From Cladosporium sp. IMV 00045 (Eukaryota; Ascomycota; Dothideomycetes; Cladosporiales; Cladosporiaceae), in assembly GCA_001931905.2 (NCBI GenBank), contig MSJI02000743.1, positions 1 through 27,331 on the forward strand: DNA of 27,331 bases, read 5' to 3'. Below, piece by piece: positions 9,467 to 16,688 of this stretch. The notes beneath the pieces were generated by a model. The model made no database searches, was not told the origin of the DNA, and saw only the letters and a list, made by a program, of their open reading frames with translations. The translations under genes and the position numbers were made by a program. Each line of letters opens with the position of its first letter. The first letter of the stretch is position 1.

Positions 9467-10174
9467 TCACATCGGCTGCAAAGCATACGACCTAACCTCA
9501 AACAACCCCTTAGGCATCCCCCTCTGCAACTCCGTCGCCACAACCTTCAACCCAGCGTCCGCAAACAACTTCCTAAACTTCCCATCCGTCCTCGTCACAC
9601 TACTATCCGTCTCGTCAAAAACATCCTCGCCCAAATGGTGATTGGACAAATTCTCCTTCACAACAATCCAGCCGCCCTCGCTCAACGCGCCCTTCACCCG
9701 CTGCAGGTACGCCACGAACTGCGCGTCCGTCAACTGCCCCACGCACCACTGGTTCCACACCACATCGTACTCCCCCTGGGGCTGCCAGCCTTCGAGGCCC
9801 ACGTTGAAAATGGAGCCCACGCCACCTTCGCCCGCTTTCAGCACGTCCGTGAACTCCTTCACAGGTTCAATGACATCCACAGTTTCGGCGATTTTGCTCA
9901 GAAAGCCCGTGGTGATGCGCCCGATCCCGGCGCCGCAGTCGGCTGCGCGGCGGAGCTTGCCTGCGCTCGCCGGGTGGGTAGGCGAGGTTCGTTGCAGTTT
10001 GGCGAAGAAGTTGCTGCTGCCTTGCAGGTCGATGCGGGAGACTTGAGGGTAGCCGCCCAGCACGCCGTTGACGGTCGGCTCGGTTGAGGACCAATAGGCT
10101 ATGGCGTCCGCGTGGTTTATCTGTGAGTCCGGGGCGGTGGGGGCGGGGACGGGGTTGGGGAGTTGATTGGACAT
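9467..10174 (-). CDS. TAE1: Alpha-N-terminal protein methyltransferase (NTMT1/Tae1 family)
   Basis: A 235-residue SAM-dependent enzyme that methylates the alpha-amino group of proteins beginning (after Met removal) with X-Pro-Lys, for example ribosomal proteins. Visible landmarks: substrate/SAM motif YWSSTEPTVNGVLGGY near residues 27-42; SAM-binding motif I DCGAGIGRIT (about 79-88); DVIEPVKEF; the family-specific segment WNQWCVGQLTD; VVKENL; and DSSVTRTD followed by the last strands. Length equals yeast Tae1 and human NTMT1 (220-235). The start ATG and stop TGA are both clear and no intron is needed. It converges on CWC22 with only about 130 bases between stop codons, so the two transcripts probably overlap at their 3' ends. 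Confidence 0.93.
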   Translation of the reverse strand: MSNQLPNPVPAPTAPDSQINHADAIAYWSSTEPTVNGVLGGYPQVSRIDLQGSSNFFAKLQRTSPTHPASAGKLRRAADCGAGIGRITTGFLSKIAETVDVIEPVKEFTDVLKAGEGGVGSIFNVGLEGWQPQGEYDVVWNQWCVGQLTDAQFVAYLQRVKGALSEGGWIVVKENLSNHHLGEDVFDETDSSVTRTDGKFRKLFADAGLKVVATELQRGMPKGLFEVRSYALQPM

Positions 10175-10737
10175 GGTTTGGTTGTTTTGTGTGTGAAAGT
10201 TGCTTGAGTGCTGAAGGTGGCGTTTCCTATACGTTTTCGTTGGCGAGTTTCTCGAATTTGATTTTATGATTTTAAAAGGTTTTAATTCTTGATTTGTTTC
10301 GCTGTGGTGTCTTGAAGTTTTTCTTGTTTGTAAGGCTGCGTTGCGCGGCTTGTGAAAGTGAGGTCACAAATGTCCAATGGAAACTTTTGTTGCTGCAAGC
10401 AAGCTGTGGAGCTGCGCAAAAGGGTGACGAACCATGTGCAATACCCTGAGTTACCTACCTTCTATAAATCCTTCGACCTGTCGACCTGTGTTTCGTTTCA
10501 CTTCGAATTTTTCACGAGAGTACTGATCTGTCTAGAGCAGCAAAGTAAGTCTCGTCATTAATACACTGCTGGAGAGCAGCGTCGCTTGGCGGCGTCTGGA
10601 CATCCACCTGGCGAGGTTGACTGCGCAGCGATTCCACCAACACAAGGCGATATCGCATACTCATCAACATACCTCAATTCAAGGCACTAGCAACGCAGCA
10701 GAGTAAGTCTGACCGCCATATTTCCTAATCTCACATC
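10175..10737. other. Intergenic region with TATA-like box and paired GTAAGT sites
   Basis: The left part is the T-rich leader/promoter of the methyltransferase gene. The right part was the promoter/leader of the aldehyde dehydrogenase relic: a TATAAAT sequence near 10463 and two donor-like sites sharing AGTAAGTCT (10544-10552 and 10702-10710), perhaps from old 5' leader introns. No intact gene is seen. Confidence 0.4.
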
Positions 10738-11300
10738 ATGTTTTCCCGCCTTCTTTCCCTCGTCCGCCCTGTCACAGAACGCCTATCATCATTCCTAGCC
10801 TCCTCCTCGACCTCATCACCACCTCAACGACAAACCTACTCAACCGCCAACAACGCCTGGAAGTCAACCAAACCGCCCCCAACGGCGTAAAATACACCCA
10901 ACCAACCGACCTCTCCACCAACAACACCCCGCTCCCCTCCAGCTCCAGCACTGCCATCACGAGAATCAACCCCACCACTTCCAAACCCCATCACGACCGC
11001 CCACGCCGCCTCCGCCACGGACATCGACCGGGCCATCCACCCACGCCATTCACGCGCGGCGGGCCTGCTGCACGACTTCAAGATGCTGGTCGAAGAGCAC
11101 CGCGACGTCCCCGCCACGATCTCTACGTGGGACACCGACGAGCAAACTCGCCGCGGCGCGGGATGAAGAGATCGCGGAAGCCGTAGGCGTGCTGAGGCAT
11201 CATGCCTGCTGGACGGATAAGATTCACGGACAAGCGGTGGACAAAAGCGTCATGTACCATACGCGAGCCGGTCGTGGTGGATTGGCTGATTCATACCGTG
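10738..11300 (+). pseudogene. Truncated, frameshifted aldehyde dehydrogenase relic (mitochondrial type)
   Basis: Conceptual translation in shifting frames gives a coherent ALDH N-terminus. Starting at ATG 10738: MFSRLLSLVRP.. with a mitochondrial-presequence look and a RQTY/ST cleavage-like site; then (frame change near 10857) LEVNQTAPNGVKYTQPTD; then (near 10985) ITTAHAASATDIDRAIH and LVEEHRDVPATISTWD; then (near 11143) KLAAARDEEIAEAVGVLRHH and DKIHGQAVD; then (near 11250) TIREPVVV. This follows the order of the ALDH family up to the strand before the usual GQIIPWN motif, after which similarity ends. The catalytic Cys/Glu part, about two thirds of the enzyme, is missing. At least four frame changes, an in-frame TGA at about 11165, and a missing stretch of about ten residues show it is dead. 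The family call is from recalled conserved blocks, not a search. Confidence 0.75.
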
Positions 11301-13037
11301 GTATTATGCCTGGACGAGCAGAGCAAACGCTCAAAAACGCTCAAAAAGGAACAGTTTGGCGCTTCAAATATGCTACTTCGAAGACCACTAGGTAAGGTAG
11401 GTATTGGCCCAGCGTACCTCTTCAGACATGCGCGTAATCCTCGTCTAAGAGAACTATCTACGAGCAGATGCTCCCAAGCGCTGGGGGTGTAGAAAGTTGG
11501 TTGGTTTGGTAAGAAGATTGATGAAGTTGATAGAAAGATTTACATATCACGTGAACGACGGCGACGGAACGCGTGACTTCGTCTCAAGAGATCGTGCGGC
11601 GTACTGCCAGGACTACGCATGGCTGGCGCATCGCCTAGGTAGGTACCCCGCCAGTGAATTAATTGCCATCGAGAGAACACCCCAGTCACGAGACGGCTTT
11701 TCGGGCGAATAATGGCTCTCGACGAGCGCCATCGTTATGAAAGTCGCATGCAATAACCTGCGCAAGCGAGCAACGCGCCGCTTGAAGAGATGGCAGAGAG
11801 GGTGTGTGCAGATCGACGGGTGGCCAATCACTTCGGAAACGTGCCTGTTCTCGCTGAGGGGGAGGATGCATGCAGACGAGGTCACGTTGGATCTATAACT
11901 TCAGGCGGTCAAGCAAGAATTGATATTGGTATTGGTGTTTGCTTGATTCAAGACGCGTGATCGGTCAGGTGCGAACCGATGCGCGAAAGTCTAACCTGAA
12001 GTGCTCGAGCGATGGATTAAATTGCGCGTGATGGGGGAGGGAACTTGAAGCTCTGAAGGCGCGCATGACGAGACATTTACATCATTGTTTGTTGCGCTCT
12101 CGTTTGTTTCCGCGGTTGCACGGCTGCGCTAGGGAGTGCTGTATGTATTGGATCTAGGGTGTGTTTCGCTTGTGGCTGGGATGGTGAGATTACTTGTTGT
12201 ATATAACACCTTATTCCACGAAGAAGTACCATTCTCAGGGAAAAGAGACAGGTACACAGGTACAAGATCAGAGAGCTTGCCAACATGCGAGATCCTTCGA
12301 ATCGAGCGAGCTCTCTGCTTTCCCCGCAAAAATGCAGATGCTCTAGAATCGTGGCTCGAGCTCAAGCTCTCTGTTTGTCTCTCTGCCACCGGGTTTGGAT
12401 GAGCTTTGCCCTGCTTTGAAGTGTCGTCATCATGGACTATCGAAACATGAATCCAGTCGAGCAGTCTCTCGACTCGTATAGTACATGTAGAGACGAGTCG
12501 TCTTTTCGCTGTCTGCGCCTAACCTGTAGATCAGATAATCTCGTGATCATAAAACAGTACTGCTATGCTTGATGATGCTCTCCCCACTCATCAAGGTTGC
12601 CGGTTGCCATGCTCAATCCTGATATTGAATGCCCATCTATGCCATCATCCCGCCTAAACCGAATTGTCTCTGGCCAGCCACTGATCATGGCCAGTAGCAG
12701 CGAGGCAACATGAGCCTGCCGCCCGCCCGCGCTAAAATCAAAGCCACCCTGCGATCCTGCGATCGTGATGTGCCCTCCAATCATCATCCCAACCCAATCC
12801 CCATGTCGCATGCAAGCAGCAGCACATCGTATGTGCTGGTGCGACTCTTTCTGTCTCCCCGCTTCATCATCATCACAGCCTTCGATCCCGCCGCCTAGGC
12901 AGCACCTTCCCCTTCTCTTCTGAGCTACTACCTACACCTTCTTCCTCTCTTCCTTTCTCTCTCTCTCTCTCTTCTCTCCCATCACACATCCATCACTCAC
13001 AGTCAGCGAAAACATCCCATTTCCGCTGTCGCCCATC
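11301..13037. other. Long intergenic region upstream of the opsin gene
   Basis: No gene is recognised in these 1.7 kb. Visible items: TAGGTAGGTAC at 11636-11646; a small inverted repeat CGACTCGT/ACGAGTCG (12470-12477 and 12493-12500); and, just before the opsin start, a pyrimidine-rich block with a CT run. Short open frames start at non-ATG codons or have no resemblance to known proteins. The region may also hold further unreadable remains of the ALDH gene at its left edge. Confidence 0.45.
12899..12980 (+). promoter_or_regulatory. CT-rich core promoter of the opsin gene
   Basis: An almost unbroken pyrimidine tract (CTTCTTCCTCTCTTCC-type, with a (CT)n run near 12957-12971) ending about 60 bases before the opsin ATG. 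Such tracts mark the core promoter and transcription start zone of many well-expressed filamentous-fungal genes. The position fits the opsin gene only. Confidence 0.5.
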
Positions 13038-14291
13038 ATGATCGTCGACCCTGTTCAGGCCTTTGCTACGGCCACCTCCGCTGCTACCAGCTCCGTCTCT
13101 CCCATCCCTACCGTCGTTCCCTCTCTCCCCGAGTATGAGAGTGCCACCGACACTGGCAACAGGACCCTTTGGTACGTTTCCTTCCAAAGGGCTGTGGTGG
13201 TCTTCAATGCTGCTTGTAGAATTACACCATGATGGACACCTAGCTACGTTGGATGCCAGCGAGCTCCCGCGTGGCATAGGAAACCATCATTGGAGCTGCA
13301 AATCACCCATGGCAGCTTTCGAACAGCATGAAAGGCATGTACTACATCAAGAATGTTATCTAACAAATCATTCAGGGTTGTCTTCGTTGTCATGACCGTC
13401 GCCACCATTGTCTTCTCTGGCCTTGCCTGGAACGTGCCTACTGTAAGCTTCCCACGCCGACACAAACACTGCACAAGTCATTCAGCAAATGCTAACTCTC
13501 CCCTCCAGTCCAAGCGTCTCTACCACATCCTCACCACCTTCATTGTCACCTTCGCCGCCCTGTCTTACTTCGCCATGGCCAGCGGCCACGGCATTGGCTG
13601 GCACCACACCACCGAGGAGCAGCACCACAAGCACGTCCCATCCACCCAGCACGACATCTACCGCCAGGTTTACTGGGCTCGCTACGTTGACTGGACCGTC
13701 ACCACCCCTCTCCTGCTCCTCGACCTTGCTCTGCTCGCTGGTCTTCCCGGTGCCAACATTCTGATCGCCATCGTCGCCGACATCATCATGGTTCTCACCG
13801 GTCTCTTCGCCTCCTTCGGCTCTGAGCAGACCGCCCAGAAGTGGGGATGGTACGCCATTGCCTGCATTGCCTACCTCGTCATCGTCTGGCAGCTCGTCTA
13901 CCATGGCCGCAACGCCGCTGTCGCCAAGGGTGGCAAGGTTGGCAACTTCTTCGCTGCCATTGGTGGCTTCACCCTCATCATCTGGACCGTCTACCCGATG
14001 TAAGTAAAGAGTGTCACATCACGATCGAACAAAACCAAAAAAAAGGAATTGTTGCTAACACATCGATTCAGTGTCTGGGGCATCGCCGACGGCTCCCGCA
14101 ACATGAACGTCGACCAGGAGATCATCGCGTACGCCGTGCTCGACATCCTGGCCAAGCCCGTCTTCGGCACCTGGCTCCTCTTCACCCACCAGAGCATCCC
14201 GGAGACCAACATTGACATCTCTGGCTTCTGGAGTGAGGGCCTCGGTGCCCAGGGCGCCATCCGCGTCGGCGATGACGACGAGGGCGCGTAA
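13038..14291 (+). CDS. Fungal microbial-type rhodopsin, proton-pump class (four exons)
   Basis: Seven-helix retinal protein of 303 residues, exons 13038-13171, 13376-13442, 13509-13999, 14072-14291. All three introns have GT..AG ends and a CTAAC branch site. By alignment with bacteriorhodopsin: R125 (R82), D128 (proton acceptor D85), T132 (T89), D139 (proton donor D96), E247 (E204), D255 (D212) and retinal-binding K259 (K216). Spacing D128-D139 is 11 and D255-K259 is 4, as in true pumps. Helix C reads ARYVDWTVTTPLLLLDLAL; helix G reads AYAVLDILAKP. Keeping an Asp at the donor position places it with pump-type fungal opsins (Leptosphaeria rhodopsin, CarO) and not with NOP-1-type. It probably moves H+ out of the cell under green light, in the plasma membrane. 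The N-terminus (1-40) is Thr/Ser/Pro-rich and extracellular. The short Asp-rich C-tail ends at TAA. Confidence 0.96.
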
Positions 14292-14562
14292 GTTACACGT
14301 CCTCAGTCGTGACGACGCGAGCAAGAGGAAACAAGTCGAAAGCCCTGATGCGCTGCGTTACGAGGCGTAGATGATGGATGAAACTGATTTGAAGGGATCT
14401 CTTCGAGATCAAAGATTGGAAGTTGTTAGGAAAGAAGTTGTCAAGAAAGTTGATTCTTTTGAGGGAAGTGAAGGCGGGCAGCGAAGTCCATCAGCCTGAG
14501 AATTGTTAATCAGTTGTTGTTGCTTTACTGTCATCCCATCTCTCTCCTCTCTCTTCTATCTT

Positions 14563-15112
14563 CAGAAGGACCAGCAGCTAGACGCTGGCTGTCGGAAGGA
14601 AGTGTGTAAATTTTCTCTTGGAGAGGCTTTGATAATGCTTAATCGAACAATTGCTTGTATTTTGACCGTGAATCCTTCACTATAGCTTCTCCAGCTTGCA
14701 TCCATACCTTGACAAACAAATGCAATGTCTGTCGAAACGCTTCACATGGCTGCTTCATGCATCTCGTCAAATGGTTCTTCCGTTGTTTTACGTGCAAAAG
14801 TAGATTATTCGATGACATTTGTTCGCTACTGCTCGCACACTAGAGCAGGCACCTGCATGTGAAGCACTTCATCAAATTCAAACAAAGCAGATGTGCTGGT
14901 TGCGAAGCGCTTCGCAGGGCTGCTTCACGTATCTCTTTGAGTATAGGTAGGTACTCTGTCTGTCATGTTTAAAGTACAAGCAGGAGTATGTGCTGATGAC
15001 TGTTTGCTACTAACGGTCAAGGCAATCGAAACGGAGAAGCAGCAGCCATGAGCTCGCTGTTGGAGTATTTTTGTAAATTTCCGTAGGAGAGAGGCTTTGA
15101 TAATGCTCAATT
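14563..15112 (+). repeat. Diverged direct repeats downstream of the opsin gene
   Basis: Two families in the order A1, B1, B2, A2. A1 (about 14563-14645) and A2 (about 15033-15112) share an exact 19-mer GAGAGGCTTTGATAATGCT (14621-14639 and 15089-15107), plus weaker upstream matches (CAGCAGC, GCTGT-GGA, GTAAATTT). B1 (about 14713-14830) and B2 (about 14878-15011) share GAA-CGCTTC, the 10-mer GGCTGCTTCA (14748-14757, 14918-14927), ATCTC and a GATGAC..GCTACT end. They look like old local duplications of non-coding DNA. No transposon ends are visible. Confidence 0.6.
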
Positions 15113-15728
15113 TGACGAAGTGTTGCTGTGTCGAATCTTCTGTTGTATTCATAATCATCATCAATGCTTGACTGTCCAGACCTACGCTTATACAGTACTT
15201 GGATACATGTACTTGGGTACCTCGTCAGATCCAAACGGTCAAAAGACGATCGATTCCCCCAAAAGTCTCCATTTTGCACAGCCTCCCCCGCATTTGCCTC
15301 GTCTCCTCTTGCTTGTGCTGTTTGCCCCGCACGTCAGAGACGCAAGGGTTCAGAGACGAGGCCAGGTTTGCCTTGCTTTTGCGCGACTGACGCGAAGTTG
15401 GTATGGCGATGGTGAGGCGCTTCAGGAGGGTCAGGAGAGGGAAGATGCGTATCGTCAGGCTTATACGTGGTCTTGGGGCTTCAGGATACGTTCAGTCCTG
15501 CCAGGATACCAGACAAGCCTGTGACCATGACATCGTAGCTGTTTCATGCCGTTCGGGTCTTCAAGAGACAGTCGTCGCAGAGCTTTCAGGCATGGATCGG
15601 CAAGGTCGTCGCCCTCAGGGAAAGTGGTAGTGGAAGATGTGCATATGCAGACACGCAATGCATGCATGCGTGCCTAGACTCCTGTGACAGAAGAAACTCT
15701 CAGCCTTTCAGCGTTTGGCTGCTGGAGT

Positions 15729-15769
15729 CTGGGTAGCTAGGTAGGTACATAACTCTCAGAGCTACCCAG
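15729..15769. repeat. Inverted repeat in the RPEL gene promoter
   Basis: Perfect 10-base arms CTGGGTAGCT (15729-15738) and AGCTACCCAG (15760-15769) around a 21-base loop; the TAGGTAGGTAC motif starts at the last base of the left arm and runs into the loop. A further AGCTACCC occurs just downstream near 15782. It lies about 175 bases before the RPEL start codon, so it could be a paired binding site as well as a hairpin. Confidence 0.5.
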
Positions 15770-15943
15770 CAAGCAAAGTAGGAGCTACCCCTACCTCGCC
15801 CTCTTCACCGCCCTGCCTTTGCACAGCTGCATTACTCTACTTCTACTTCACCTTGCATTTACCTCACCTTCCAACCAGACAACCAAAACAACAACAACAA
15901 CCCACCCTCACTTCCACCCGCACCACACCAAACAAACAAAACC

Positions 15944-16688
15944 ATGACCGACGCCCCACCACCCACCCTCTCCACCACCACCTCCACCGACGAAGGCGTG
16001 GACACGTCTCCCATCTCGCCCATCGAGCGGCGCAACAGTCTGGAGAAACACTTGCAAACCCGCCCGGAGGAGCAGGACCTCAAGAACCGCCACATTCTGC
16101 TGGACACGCATGCTGCGCCCGCCCTGCAGGCCCGCCAGCAGGAGCTGGAGAGGCAGCGCAACACGGACAATTTGAAGAAGGGGCTGAGTAAGAGGATGGA
16201 GAGGGGGGAGTTGGTTGAGCGTGAGTTTTCCCTCTGAGTCCTGTTTTGGGAGGGTCTTGATTTTGTGTTTGGGGAGTGCCTGGACTTGTTATGGAATCCA
16301 AGATCGGAACAGCATCCTGTTCGTTCAAGATCCACATCACTTCCATACCCTAACAGCCTTACATCAAGATGCCATCTCCCAAGACATCAGATCTCGGCTT
16401 TTGTCCGAGGCTATTACATACATCTGTCTGAGAAGGGAAATCCGGGACGGCGCTTCTCGGTCACTTCATGTCAAGTAAGGGTTTCGGCTGACCACTCTTG
16501 TCCTAACTACAGGCAACATCCTCCCCGACAGTACGGCCGCACCGGCACTTCAAGGCCATCAGAAAGACCTCGAGAAGCATATGCGGGCCGATAGCCTGGA
16601 GAAACAACTCCAGAATCGGCCAAAACCGGATGAGTTGATCAAGGAAGGAATCTTGCAGGCGGACGAAAACCCCGTCGCTGGCTCTTAG
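15944..16688 (+). CDS. RPEL-repeat protein, predicted G-actin binder (two exons)
   Basis: A 150-residue protein from exons 15944-16220 and 16513-16688 (intron 292 nt, donor GTGAGT, branch CTAAC, acceptor TACAG, phase 1). It holds three RPEL units: about 30-55 (core R40-P-E-E-Q-D-L), 74-99 (R84-M-E-R-G-E-L, Pro replaced) and 118-143 (R128-P-K-P-D-E-L), each preceded by a short helix of the SLEKHL type. In animals RPEL motifs of MRTF and Phactr proteins bind monomeric actin. Fungal members are small and little studied, so actin binding is inferred. The linkers after units 1 and 2 repeat AAPALQ, showing internal duplication of a roughly 44-residue block. The start ATG has a good context (aaaaccATGa). 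The intron is long for this organism and an extra exon in it cannot be excluded. Confidence 0.8.

Larger units (their letters stand above)
14292..15943. other. Intergenic region with repeats and promoter of the RPEL gene
   Basis: No gene is recognised in these 1.65 kb. The left 700 bases hold diverged direct repeats (listed separately). The motif TAGGTAGGTAC occurs at 14944-14954 and 15738-15748. The last 170 bases are the C/A-rich leader and promoter of the RPEL gene. The open frames at 15120-15640 have no resemblance to known proteins. Confidence 0.45.

Noticed and set aside
10857..11300. Treating the ALDH segment as a live gene with introns at each frame change
   Set aside because: The frame changes lack GT..AG introns of workable size, one follows directly on an in-frame TGA, and the catalytic half is absent.
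10738..11300. Repeat-induced point mutation as the cause of the ALDH decay
   Set aside because: The segment remains GC-rich and the lesions are mainly frameshifts and deletions, not dense C-to-T changes.
12470..12500. Inverted repeat CGACTCGT/ACGAGTCG as a terminator or ncRNA
   Set aside because: Eight-base arms in isolation are expected by chance at this scale and no gene ends here.
15403..15630. A 75-codon Arg-rich ORF with an ATG
   Set aside because: No family resemblance, and it lies in a repeat-bearing spacer; likely chance.
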